Assembly (NCBI GenBank): GCA_002742885.1 | Contig: PDOO01000033.1 | Span: 1 to 64,000, forward strand | DNA length: 64,000 bases | Direction of reading: 5' to 3' | Source: Candidatus Cloacimonadota bacterium | GTDB lineage: Bacteria; Cloacimonadota; Cloacimonadia; Cloacimonadales; GCA-2742885 | In this document: in pieces, positions 54,889 to 63,274 of the stretch | Layout of the letters: each line of letters starts with the position of its first letter | How positions within the stretch are numbered: the stretch's first letter is position 1 | The notes under the pieces: generated by a model | Seen by the model: the letters and a program-made list of their open reading frames with translations, nothing else | Databases searched by the model: none | Told to the model about the DNA's origin: nothing | Made by a program: the position numbers and the translations under genes

Positions 54889-55779
54889 ATGAAAAAAGAA
54901 TTAAAAAATAAATTTGAAACTGCTCTTTTAAAATCAGCAATATTTTTATTTGCTCTGCTTCCCTATTCGGCAACCAAAAAGATTATTACGGGATTATTTG
55001 TTTTTATCGGTTATCGCATAGGCATAAGAAAAAAACTTGCTTTACGACAATTGCGTTATGCTTTTCCCGAAAAATCAGAAGACTGCTTAAAAAGAATTGC
55101 CAAAAGAATGTATTATTTAATGGGTCAAACAGCTGCCGAAAACTTTTTCGGAAATGACGAAAAGTTGATAAAAGAAAGTAAGTTTACAGGCTTTGAAAAT
55201 ATGGAAAAAGCTCTTGCCTGCGGAAAAGGCGTTATTTTGGTAACGGCGCACATGGGTAACTGGGAGCTTGCCGCTAAAGCTAAAGCAATGAAAGGGAAAA
55301 AATTAAGCGTGGTTATAAAAGCATTGAGAAATAAATTTTTTGAAGAATTGACAAATGCTCAGCGTCGCAAATACAATATGACCGTAATTTACAAGAAAAG
55401 AGCTTTGCGTCCGATACTGAAGTCTCTGGAAAACAATGAAACAGTATGTTTCGTAGCAGATCAAAACGCTCGCAAGGAAGGGATCAGACTTAATGTTTTT
55501 GATCATCCGGCATCCGTATTTACAGGTTGGGCAAAAATAGCCGCAAAAACCGGAAGTCCGATTGTTCCAGGATTCGCTTATCACGATAACAAAAATCGCA
55601 ATTGCTTTGAATATCTTGAACCTGTTTTACCGCCGGAAAATGCCGGCAAAGAAGACGTTTACGACTTGGTAAAAAAAGTCTCTCGCCTCACCGAAAAATA
55701 CATAAAACGTCATCCGGCAGATTGGTTTTGGGTACATAAACGCTGGAAAGGCGCTCACCAGGCTAAAACGGCAGATTAA
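54889..55779 (+). CDS. Lipid A biosynthesis-type lysophospholipid acyltransferase (LpxL/HtrB family)
   Basis: The 296-residue protein has an N-terminal membrane anchor (KSAIFLFALLPYSATKKII). Its catalytic HX4(D/E) motif is HMGNWE at about residue 121, and FVADQNARKEG and GSPIVPGFAYH are further blocks of the family. It would add a secondary acyl chain to lipid A, consistent with an LPS-bearing diderm. The start is taken at the ATG at 54889; a TTG at 54871 is possible. Neither has a strong ribosome binding site, and the gene is only about 70 bases downstream of the chemoreceptor, so co-transcription is likely. Confidence 0.9.
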   Translation: MKKELKNKFETALLKSAIFLFALLPYSATKKIITGLFVFIGYRIGIRKKLALRQLRYAFPEKSEDCLKRIAKRMYYLMGQTAAENFFGNDEKLIKESKFTGFENMEKALACGKGVILVTAHMGNWELAAKAKAMKGKKLSVVIKALRNKFFEELTNAQRRKYNMTVIYKKRALRPILKSLENNETVCFVADQNARKEGIRLNVFDHPASVFTGWAKIAAKTGSPIVPGFAYHDNKNRNCFEYLEPVLPPENAGKEDVYDLVKKVSRLTEKYIKRHPADWFWVHKRWKGAHQAKTAD

Positions 55780-55961
55780 ATTATTTTTTTATTATCCCCC
55801 ATCCCTGATCCGAGCTTAAATAATTAAAACCCGTCAAATTCTTGTGCCGCATAAATTATTATATCGACCGAAACAGGAGATACTTTAGAATTAAATTGAC
55901 TTAATTTCAGAAAAAATTTATTTTCGTTTCGGTTGATTACGAGCGGGATATTTTCCCCGAT

Positions 55962-55992
55962 AAGGAGGCGAGACGTTCGTCTCCTTTTTTAG
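55962..55992 (+). terminator. Rho-independent terminator on the plus strand after the acyltransferase
   Basis: GGAG...CTCC and an inner GAGACG/CGTCTC stem form a hairpin followed by TTTTTTT on the plus strand. It lies 180 bases after the acyltransferase stop; the gap between shows no convincing gene. Confidence 0.65.
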
Positions 55993-55995
55993 TTT

Positions 55996-56586
55996 TTAAT
56001 CATCATCTGTATCGACATCTTCTTCTTCGAAAAAATCGTAAATATTATATTTTTTTGCCAATTTTAAAATCATTATATCCGTTATTATCACAGACAGAGA
56101 GAACATTAAAAATATTATAAAATAATCAAGAAACTTATTGAGGGCAAAAGCAGAATTTACTGATTTGTTCAATATATTCATAAATAAAAATTCAGCTCCC
56201 GTAAAAACAGTTGAAGTAATCAGACTGAACTTTACGCTTCTTAAAATTTTCATGGAAACATTATACCAAAGCCAATTAAAAGCAAAAACAAAGGCAACAA
56301 AAGTTATCATGTAAATTACGGAATTAACGACTCCTCCCAATTCGGAAGTTTCAAAAACCAAAAAAGCCGTCAGGGAAAAAAACGGAATCATAATATAAGG
56401 AAACAGTCTTTTCCCCGTTAAATTACCCCAATAAACAACTGCCCCGAATAAGGGAATAAACCAATAAGCCGAATTGCTTAATTGAAATAAAGATACCTTT
56501 GCCGTTACGGCTGCCGCAACAGATAAAATAAGACTTAGCGTCAAATTAATGAAAAATCCGTATGTCGATAATTTTTTATAATCCAT
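55996..56586 (-). CDS. Membrane protein of unknown function
   Basis: The 196-residue protein has five to six predicted membrane helices (LILSVAAAVTAKVSLF, AYWFIPLFGAVVYWG, IMIPFFSLTAFLVFE, SVIYMITFVAFVFAFNWLW, FLDYFIIFLMFSLSVI) and a strongly acidic C-terminus (EEEDVDTDDD). No catalytic or transport motif was recognised. It lies downstream of gpmA on the same strand but behind a terminator. I do not recognise the family. Confidence 0.75.
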   Translation of the reverse strand: MDYKKLSTYGFFINLTLSLILSVAAAVTAKVSLFQLSNSAYWFIPLFGAVVYWGNLTGKRLFPYIMIPFFSLTAFLVFETSELGGVVNSVIYMITFVAFVFAFNWLWYNVSMKILRSVKFSLITSTVFTGAEFLFMNILNKSVNSAFALNKFLDYFIIFLMFSLSVIITDIMILKLAKKYNIYDFFEEEDVDTDDD

Positions 56587-56597
56587 AATTCCTCATA

Positions 56598-56626
56598 TAA
56601 AAAAGGGAAAACCAAAGCTTTCCCTT
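56598..56626 (-). terminator. Rho-independent terminator after gpmA
   Basis: An 8-bp stem (AAGGGAAA with TTTCCCTT) with an 8-base loop is followed by TTTTTTAT on the minus strand, 16 bases after the stop. Confidence 0.9.
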
Positions 56627-56642
56627 GATTATTCTTAATATT

Positions 56643-57386
56643 TTACGCTTTACCTTGCGAAGCAACTGCTTCCTGAGCGGCTTTTACAGCTTCCGGATTT
56701 CCCAGATAGTAATGTTTTACGGGCTTAAGATTTTCATCAAGTTCATAAACCAACGGAACTCCTGTCGGAATATTTAATTTGAGAATATCTTCTTCCGAAA
56801 TATTGTCCAGATATTTTGCCAAAGAACGCAAACTGTTGCCGTGAGCAACAATTAATACATTTTTGCCTGATTTTATTTCAGGAGCTATTTTTTCATTCCA
56901 TAAAGGCATTAATCTTTTTAAGGTTGAAGCCAAACTTTCCGTTGCAGGCAGTTCATTTTTCGGCACATCAGCATAACGTCTGTCATTTGCCGGGTGTCTT
57001 TCGTCATCCGATTCTAAGGCAGGAGGAGCGATATCATAACTTCTTCTCCACTTCAGCACCTGATCATCGCCGAATTTTTTTGCTGTTTCTTTTTTATTGT
57101 AACCCTGCAAAAATCCGTAATGTTTCTCGTTTAATCTCCATGACCTTTCAACCGGAATCCACATCATATCGGATTTGTCCAGAACCAGCCACAAAGTTCT
57201 GACAGCTCTTTTTAATACTGATGTAAAAGCAATATCAAAAGAATATCCCTCTTTTTTAAGCAAATCACCGGCATCTTTCGCTTCTTTAATGCCTTTTTCA
57301 GAAAGATCGACATCTGTCCAACCCGTAAATTTATTTTCTTTATTCCATAAGCTTTCGCCGTGTCTTATTAAAACCAATTTATGCAT
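56643..57386 (-). CDS. gpmA: 2,3-bisphosphoglycerate-dependent phosphoglycerate mutase
   Basis: The 247-residue glycolytic enzyme interconverts 3- and 2-phosphoglycerate. The phosphohistidine motif is [18 protein letters not shown] with His8 or His9. [15 protein letters not shown] and [14 protein letters not shown] (second catalytic His) are also present. Length matches the family (about 250). It follows the cheX-like gene by 36 bases and may be read as the last gene of the che transcript. Confidence 0.97.
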   Translation of the reverse strand: MHKLVLIRHGESLWNKENKFTGWTDVDLSEKGIKEAKDAGDLLKKEGYSFDIAFTSVLKRAVRTLWLVLDKSDMMWIPVERSWRLNEKHYGFLQGYNKKETAKKFGDDQVLKWRRSYDIAPPALESDDERHPANDRRYADVPKNELPATESLASTLKRLMPLWNEKIAPEIKSGKNVLIVAHGNSLRSLAKYLDNISEEDILKLNIPTGVPLVYELDENLKPVKHYYLGNPEAVKAAQEAVASQGKA

Positions 57387-57422
57387 TTTTACTCCTTTTG
57401 GTCAAAAAAAACAGATAAATCT

Positions 57423-58256
57423 TTAATCTCCGGTTAATGCCATTAAACAAATTTGAATAGCAAAATATTCTTCGTTTAAACGATAAACCATGACAGCGCA
57501 AGGCATTTCTTTTTGCTGGATAACTCTGTGCCTGCTTCCTGTAATAACGGCGAGAGCAGATAAAAGAAAATGCTCATCATCCGTCAATCTGGCTTTTGCT
57601 CCGCCGGCAATCATATTGATCATTTCGCCGATTCCGTCGTGAACATCTTCTTCTTCCAATGCATCGGGAGAGGTTGCCGAAATGTTGGCTATTATCCGTC
57701 TTGCCGTTTTTTCGTTTAAAGAAAGAATAATACCGCCTTTTTTGGTGCCGGCAAGAGCCATTACGGCAGAAACTTCTCCGAAGTGGAAATGAGTCGTTAC
57801 CTTATATTCTTGAATCAATTCGGCATTCATCATTGCCATCATTCTGAATATTTCCGATACTGCTGCCTTGAAAGGTTCCAAAACATTTTCGGGAAAAACG
57901 GAAGATTTTTGATGAAGCCCGTATATCATCTTAAAAAAAATCGTCAGTTCTTTTGAAGAACTCGGTTTCTCTTCAACAAAATCCGCTCCCGATCTTAATG
58001 CCTTTTTCTTTTGAGACAAATCAACTGTATCGGTTAACACCAGCAATGTTACGTTATGAAAAAAAAGATTCTCTCTTATTTTCTTTATAATTTTTAAATC
58101 TGTTTCAGGAAGATATATTACTATCAGTTCATAATTTGTTAAGTTATTCAGTTCATTTTCCGAAAAATCGGCAAACTCAGGTTCAAAAGTTTGAGATTCC
58201 AAAATTTCATGAATAGAATAATCATTTTTTAAATTATACAGAAGCGCTTTATACAT
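57423..58256 (-). CDS. CheX-like chemotaxis phosphatase fused to a pseudo-receiver domain
   Basis: The 277-residue protein has two parts. Residues about 1-115 have a receiver-like alternation of strands and helices, but the acceptor Asp position is Tyr (LIVIYLPETD), so it cannot be phosphorylated normally. A late EEKPSSSKE segment retains the conserved Lys. Residues about 120-277 are CheX/CheC-type. They carry the active-site-like pattern DGIGEMINMIAGGAKARL (Glu and Asn spaced as in ExxN), preceded by GEVSAVMALAG. CheX dephosphorylates CheY. It overlaps the HDOD gene by one base. Confidence 0.8.
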   Translation of the reverse strand: MYKALLYNLKNDYSIHEILESQTFEPEFADFSENELNNLTNYELIVIYLPETDLKIIKKIRENLFFHNVTLLVLTDTVDLSQKKKALRSGADFVEEKPSSSKELTIFFKMIYGLHQKSSVFPENVLEPFKAAVSEIFRMMAMMNAELIQEYKVTTHFHFGEVSAVMALAGTKKGGIILSLNEKTARRIIANISATSPDALEEEDVHDGIGEMINMIAGGAKARLTDDEHFLLSALAVITGSRHRVIQQKEMPCAVMVYRLNEEYFAIQICLMALTGD

Positions 58257-59107
58257 TAATTACCTCCGATTTTAATAAGTGCTTTTGCTTTTTCTACACT
58301 TTTTTGAACGCTTTCCAGTATTTCGGGAATATCATCTATCGAAAGGTCAAGTTCATCCCAAATATCATCGTAAAAACTCTCAGGGAAAAATCCGGTTCCG
58401 TTGTCAATACCTCTGTTATTGCAAATAAAGTCAGCCAAATAAATTATTTTCCCGGCACCGGGGTTATAATTGACTTTTTGCGGCATATCGGAGAATTCTA
58501 TAATATCCGCAATATCTTCCGGCAAATTCCATTTTCTCATAAGCAAAGCGCCGACTTCAGCGTGAGATATGCCGAGAATTTTATTTTCGACCAGTCTTAA
58601 ATCTGATTTTCTTTCGGTCGCTATTCCGAAAATTTTTCGATAAACAGCAGTAAAATGATGATCAAGAATAATTACTCCTATGTCATGAAGGAGACCGGCA
58701 TTATATACTTTTTCGTGATTTATTTCCAAGTTTGATCTTTTAAGAAGCTCCAACCCGAGATAAGCCACGCTGACCGAATGTCTCCAAAACTTATCGTAAT
58801 CGACGTAAAAATTCCTGAAACTGTTTATTACGGCAACAGATACAGTCAATCGTCGTATTTCGGAAAAACCGAGTTTTGCAACGGCATTGGTCAGACTGAC
58901 AATTCGACGGTTTCCGGCATATAATGCTGAATTTGCCAAACGCAATACTCTCATCGCCATGGCAGGATCCAGGCGTATCAAATCGCTTACCTGTACCGGA
59001 GTCGTTTTACTGTCGGCGGTAAGTTTTTCCAGTTTTATCGCCATGTTGAATAAAGAAGGAATCTCTTTAATCGAGTCAAGTTTCTTTATTATCGCTTCAC
59101 GATACAT
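58256..59107 (-). CDS. HDOD domain protein
   Basis: The 283-residue protein is one HDOD domain. It opens with IPSLFNMAIKLEKLTAD and RLDPAMAMRVLRLANSALY, and contains the degenerate HD-type motif GLLHDIGVIILDHHF and SHAEVGALLMRKWNLPEDI. HDOD proteins are signalling modules that bind partners rather than hydrolyse nucleotides. It lies in the che operon between the receiver gene and cheX, 8 bases after the former. Confidence 0.93.
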   Translation of the reverse strand: MYREAIIKKLDSIKEIPSLFNMAIKLEKLTADSKTTPVQVSDLIRLDPAMAMRVLRLANSALYAGNRRIVSLTNAVAKLGFSEIRRLTVSVAVINSFRNFYVDYDKFWRHSVSVAYLGLELLKRSNLEINHEKVYNAGLLHDIGVIILDHHFTAVYRKIFGIATERKSDLRLVENKILGISHAEVGALLMRKWNLPEDIADIIEFSDMPQKVNYNPGAGKIIYLADFICNNRGIDNGTGFFPESFYDDIWDELDLSIDDIPEILESVQKSVEKAKALIKIGGN

Positions 59108-59115
59108 CGGAAATC

Positions 59116-59544
59116 CTAAAAATCAAGGTCATCAAGACTTAAATCAATCTCTTCCGTTCCGTAACTCTCTTCGAATCCCATGCCTGCGCATTCAAAAATC
59201 TTTGTAGATAAATCCTCCGGGGTAAACGGTTTAGTCAAATAATTGTCGGCTCCGCTTTGGATTGCCTTTATTACATTTTTGCGTTCGCCCTCGGTTGTAA
59301 CCATCATTACCGGGATATGTTTATATTTTTTATCGTTTTTTATTATTTTCAATAATTCGTAACCGTTCATCCCCGGCATATTCCAGTCTAATAAAATAAG
59401 ACCGATTGTTTCGTAATTTTCTTCAAGAACAGCCAATGCTTTATCAGCATTAGGAGCTTCCAGAACTTCATGCCCCAAGGATTTAATGGTATTTGATATA
59501 ATTACTCTGATCATTCTTGAATCATCGACAGTTAAAATTTTCAT
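59116..59544 (-). CDS. CheY-like response regulator
   Basis: The 142-residue receiver protein has acidic pair Asp in TVDDSRMIR, acceptor Asp in LILLDWNMPGMNGYELL (about residue 56), Thr in MMVTTEG and Lys in YLTKPFTPED. The C-terminal extension is acidic (EEIDLSLDDLDF), about 20 residues beyond the domain. Its ATG overlaps the cheR stop by four bases. This is probably the CheY output of the local chemotaxis cluster. Confidence 0.94.
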   Translation of the reverse strand: MKILTVDDSRMIRVIISNTIKSLGHEVLEAPNADKALAVLEENYETIGLILLDWNMPGMNGYELLKIIKNDKKYKHIPVMMVTTEGERKNVIKAIQSGADNYLTKPFTPEDLSTKIFECAGMGFEESYGTEEIDLSLDDLDF

Positions 59545-60407
59545 AATACACCTTTTCTCTTTTTGGGTTTGTAATAGACACCGCGTTTGTACTCATACTG
59601 ATCGAAATCAGCAGAATACCCTATCAAACTTTCCGTCGCTCCGATAAAGAAAAATCCGTCGGAATTCAGTTTATCATAAATCTTTCTAAATAATTGTTTT
59701 TTGAAATCAGCCGAAAAATATATGGCAACATTTCGGCAAAAAATCAAATCGCAATCAGGCAGTTTTCCGAAATCGTGTTGTAAATTAAATTGCTTAAAAA
59801 TAACCCTTTTCTTTACTTCATCCGAGATTTGACTGACGGCTCCGTCATCTTTAAAATATTTCATTTTATACTTGGGTATCATTCCCCGAGCCATTGCAAT
59901 GCTGTTGTAGCGTCCGCTTATAGCCATATAAAGAGCGCTGGGAGAAATATCCGTTGCCAAAATTCTGAATTGTTCAGGTTTAACAGAAGGTTCTTTCCGT
60001 AAAGCATCCAGAATAAGAAACACCAAAGAATAAGGTTCTTGCCCGGTAGAGCAAGCTGCTGACCAAATATTGATGCGTGTTTTCCTTTTTGCTTTCAAGT
60101 CGGCAATAAATTTGGGGATAATAACGTCTTCCAAAATTTGCCAGGGTTTTTGGTCTCTGAACCATAAGGTTTCGTTGGTTGTCATTGCATCAACTATCTT
60201 ATTTCTAAGTTTTTTGGTAATGTCGCTTTTTGCTTTTATATAAAATTCTTTAAAGCTTTTGCATTTCGTTTCAACAACCAGACGAGCCAAACGGCTTTCA
60301 ATAAGATAAACCTTCTCATCTCCGACTACGATTCCGCATTCGCGTTGGATATATTCGCGCAGAAGAACAAATTCTTCATGATTAATTGCTATTTTTGATG
60401 AGAGCAT
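59541..60407 (-). CDS. cheR: Chemotaxis protein methyltransferase CheR
   Basis: The 288-residue SAM-dependent enzyme methylates glutamates of chemoreceptors. Motifs: TTNETLWFRDQKPW, SAM-binding IWSAACSTGQEPYSL, ATDISPSAL, and CDLIFCRNVAIYFS. The N-terminal helical domain is present. It lies 38 bases after cheB and is coupled to the following receiver gene by ATGA overlap. Confidence 0.96.
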   Translation of the reverse strand: MLSSKIAINHEEFVLLREYIQRECGIVVGDEKVYLIESRLARLVVETKCKSFKEFYIKAKSDITKKLRNKIVDAMTTNETLWFRDQKPWQILEDVIIPKFIADLKAKRKTRINIWSAACSTGQEPYSLVFLILDALRKEPSVKPEQFRILATDISPSALYMAISGRYNSIAMARGMIPKYKMKYFKDDGAVSQISDEVKKRVIFKQFNLQHDFGKLPDCDLIFCRNVAIYFSADFKKQLFRKIYDKLNSDGFFFIGATESLIGYSADFDQYEYKRGVYYKPKKRKGVL

Positions 60408-60445
60408 TTATACTCCTGTTTAATATAAGTGATATATTTAATTAT

Positions 60446-61555
60446 TTACCGTTTTTTTATGAGGGATGTTACGCGCGCCGACATTTTATCCAAATCTACC
60501 GATTCATCAGAAAATCCGGCTTCGGCAACCGCTCTGGGCATTCCGTAAACAACGCAACTCTTTTCTGACTGAGTTATGCTGTAACACCCCGTTTGTTTAA
60601 GTTTTTCCACTCCGCTCATTCCGTCAGCTCCCATACCGGTCATTATAACTGACAAAACATTGTTTTTATATATTTTTGCAACGGAATCAAAAAGAACGTC
60701 AACTGAAGGCTTACAGGAATTAACAGGCGGGCTGTCAATTATTTCTATTACGGTTTGTCCATGCTTTTCGGAAATAACCATGTGCTTGCCGCCGGGAGCG
60801 ACGTAAACTTTATTTTTTTCCAGAATCTGATTATTTATTGCTTCCGTAACTTCTATTGCCGATTTTGCGTTTAAGTGATTTGCAAGAGATTTTGTAAACA
60901 TGGGCGGCATATGTTGCACCAATAAGATCGGAACGCCCAAATCAGCAGGCAACTCGGGAATAAATCCGGCTAAAGCATTCGGACCGCCTGTAGATACGCC
61001 TATAACCATAACATCAAATCTTTTGGGCAAAGGAGTCTTTTGGGGAATCGGCTTTTTGGGCTTAGAGTTAAAAGAAGATGAAATTACCGTTTTTTTCTCG
61101 GCAATGTCCGATTCGATTTTATCTCTTGCTCCGGAAGCGGCATGACGAGTTAAAAACAAATTAACGATAGGTTTTAAGCTGTCGGTGAGGAATTTTATGT
61201 TTTCATGCATATTCCGTCCTATCGGCTTGGGGACAAAATCAATTGCTCCTCTTTGCAAGGCTTCCATGGTAATTGCAGCTTGTCTTTCGTTGATTCCGCT
61301 GACCATGATTACGCCGATTTCGGGAAATTTTTGTTTGATAACCTTCAACGCTTCCAAACCGTCCATTTCGGGCATTTCAACATCCAGTAAAATAAGCTCC
61401 GGTTTATGAGTTTCGATTTTTCTCAGAGCCAGTTTACCGTTGGACGCCGAGGCAACCGTTTCTGCATTTTCTAAGCTTTCAATAACATCTTTGAGTATTT
61501 TGCGATAAATTATTGTATCATCAACAACCATTACTCTGAGTTTGGAAATTGGCAA
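60446..61555 (-). CDS. cheB: Chemotaxis response regulator protein-glutamate methylesterase CheB
   Basis: The 369-residue protein has an N-terminal receiver (VVDDTIIYR, acceptor Asp in LILLDVEMPEMDG, Lys in FVPKPIGR) and a C-terminal esterase. The esterase has catalytic Ser in GVSTGGPNAL, His in VQHMPPMF and Asp in IMTGMGADGM. It demethylates and deamidates receptors, with activity gated by phosphorylation. It is first gene of the cheB-cheR-cheY-HDOD-cheX operon. Confidence 0.97.
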   Translation of the reverse strand: MPISKLRVMVVDDTIIYRKILKDVIESLENAETVASASNGKLALRKIETHKPELILLDVEMPEMDGLEALKVIKQKFPEIGVIMVSGINERQAAITMEALQRGAIDFVPKPIGRNMHENIKFLTDSLKPIVNLFLTRHAASGARDKIESDIAEKKTVISSSFNSKPKKPIPQKTPLPKRFDVMVIGVSTGGPNALAGFIPELPADLGVPILLVQHMPPMFTKSLANHLNAKSAIEVTEAINNQILEKNKVYVAPGGKHMVISEKHGQTVIEIIDSPPVNSCKPSVDVLFDSVAKIYKNNVLSVIMTGMGADGMSGVEKLKQTGCYSITQSEKSCVVYGMPRAVAEAGFSDESVDLDKMSARVTSLIKKR

Positions 61556-61623
61556 TTCTCCTCCAATGATTGTATTGGTTTCATTTAATTATGCGAAATA
61601 TTTAAATATTCCGAATTTCTTAC

Positions 61624-61652
61624 AAAAAAAGGATGACTTTTTGAGTCATCCT
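61624..61652 (-). terminator. Rho-independent terminator after the exported OB-fold protein gene
   Basis: A 9-bp perfect stem (AGGATGACT with AGTCATCCT), five-base loop, followed by TTTTTTTT on the minus strand, about 20 bases after the stop. Confidence 0.93.
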
Positions 61653-61672
61653 CCAAATTACTTAACTTAAAA

Positions 61673-62668
61673 TTACTTCAAAAGGATCATTTTTTTGGAA
61701 CCGGTATAACGTCCCGATCTCATTTTAAAATAATATATTCCGCTTGCAACATCTTTGTTGTTGCTGTCTTTACCGTTCCAAATAATCTCGTGCATGCCGG
61801 AACCGTAAACGCCTTTGGCAACCGTTTTAACTTTTTCGCCTTTAGCATTGTAAACAGTAAGATCAACTTCTCCTGCTTCATTGAGAGAGAATTTCAAAGC
61901 AGTTGACGGATTAAAGGGGTTAGGATAATTATTGTAAAGAGTTACGTTATTTACCGGTAACTCAATATTATCATTTTCGGTATTAACGACAATATCTTCC
62001 GGAACTCTCGGATTGAGACCGAATTCATCGTAAGAAAAATCAAGGATACCTTGGATAGCGGCAAAATGATCTCCTTCTTCAACAACAATTTCAGGATCAA
62101 CCGAATCAAGATAGAAGAAACCGTCGTCTATTTGCAATTCGTTTCCTTCTGCATCTTCAACATACCATTGTCCGTATTCGTCTTGTTCTCCTCCTTCGGC
62201 AACAGTAAGGTCTTCTGTTCTGATAAAAACGCTTTCGTATGCTTCGTTTTGCGCTTCTTCGACAGAAACAACGGAAGGATCGGGGATAGGATTTCCGGAT
62301 GAAATTTTTGTAATTGAGAACTGATCGTAATAAGGATCATTAAAATGTCCGGTTATTTCCGTAAATCCGTAATATTCAACAACATGACCGGTAACGGATA
62401 CCATGTCTCCGGGTACCAGCATAGTATCTCCGCAGGCAAAAACGTAAATACCGTTCCAAGCCCCGCCTTCGGGAGAGGAAATGTAAATATTGTCTTTATA
62501 TCCTTTGTAACCGGTTGCGACAACAACACCTTCAACTCCTGAGACAACCTGATCTGCGTAAGGAGAATTTCCTTCCGGATCTTCGGTGTACTGGATATCA
62601 TGGATGGTAACGGCCATAGCCGAAACAGCAAATACAGTGAGTAAGATTGCCATAAAATTTTTTTTCAT
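61673..62668 (-). CDS. Exported OB-fold (DUF5689/YhcR-like) protein with C-terminal sorting module
   Basis: The 331-residue protein has a signal peptide (MAILLTVFAVSAMA). A nucleic-acid-binding-type OB-fold region spans about 20-225: VSGVEGVVVATGYKG, YISSPEGGAWNGIYVF, GDMVSVTGHVVEYYGFTEI. Such a region often precedes secreted nucleases, but no nuclease domain is present here. The sorting module follows: NNYPNPFNPSTALKFSL, YNAKGEKVKTV, IWNGKDSNNKDVASG, final KKMILLK. GGAAGG precedes the ATG. The function is unknown; DNA or ligand binding at the surface is a guess from the fold. Confidence 0.85.
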   Translation of the reverse strand: MKKNFMAILLTVFAVSAMAVTIHDIQYTEDPEGNSPYADQVVSGVEGVVVATGYKGYKDNIYISSPEGGAWNGIYVFACGDTMLVPGDMVSVTGHVVEYYGFTEITGHFNDPYYDQFSITKISSGNPIPDPSVVSVEEAQNEAYESVFIRTEDLTVAEGGEQDEYGQWYVEDAEGNELQIDDGFFYLDSVDPEIVVEEGDHFAAIQGILDFSYDEFGLNPRVPEDIVVNTENDNIELPVNNVTLYNNYPNPFNPSTALKFSLNEAGEVDLTVYNAKGEKVKTVAKGVYGSGMHEIIWNGKDSNNKDVASGIYYFKMRSGRYTGSKKMILLK

Positions 62669-63274
62669 TTTTCCTTCCTCTTTTCTTTTTTTTGATTTTA
62701 GTCATACAAAATCTTCAAGTAAATTCATAGGATAAAACGAACATTACGCTTTACCGATATTTGTCAAAATAAAAAAGATAGAGACCCGATAAAAAAAATC
62801 AAAATTATTGTCAAGCATACTGTAGCAAATCAGAATTTTAACAAAAAAAATAAATTTATATTTTAATCCGGCAGTTTATCTAAAAGAAACAATTTCTTAT
62901 TCGTTAAAGATTTTCCAGGAGTTCATAAGACAAAATATAATCATAATCTTATATGTGTAACAACAAATATTGAATATTTTTTTTATTTCAACTAAAAGAT
63001 GCGCTTAATAACGTCAGAAACTTAATATCCCGGGATAAATGCCTGTAAACGCAGGGAAACATAAAAGAGGTAATTATATTAATTACAGTATCTTACCGAT
63101 ATAATTTTCATTAATTCCATTTATCTTTTATTTCTCTTGACTTTTTATTTGCTTTTTTGAATTTTATAAAAAATGTTTTAAGGAGGTTCTTATGAGAAGG
63201 AAAACATAATCGCAAAAAATATATTCAGCAAAAATATTTAATTCACAAAAAAAATAAACATTAGAGAGGAAAAA
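62669..63274. other. 606-base divergent intergenic region (OB-fold protein and papain-like protease)
   Basis: The region is very AT-rich. It has no ORF of note except a five-codon mini-ORF with a strong Shine-Dalgarno at 63180-63209. A TTGACA-type hexamer upstream of the OB-fold protein gene (near 62760, minus strand) lacks a good -10. No RNA gene was recognised. Confidence 0.5.
63180..63209 (+). other. Five-codon mini-ORF with strong ribosome binding site, upstream of the protease gene
   Basis: AAGGAGG is followed 6-7 bases later by ATG AGA AGG AAA ACA TAA (63192-63209), about 65 bases before the protease ATG. It may be a leader peptide (Arg-Arg-Lys-Thr) or the remnant of a lost gene start. 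Confidence 0.4.

Noticed and set aside
55780-55961. Small RNA or small gene between the acyltransferase stop and the terminator
   Set aside because: There is an AGGAGAT-like sequence followed by TTTAG, but no start codon with a sustained frame. The gap may simply be a long 3' untranslated region.
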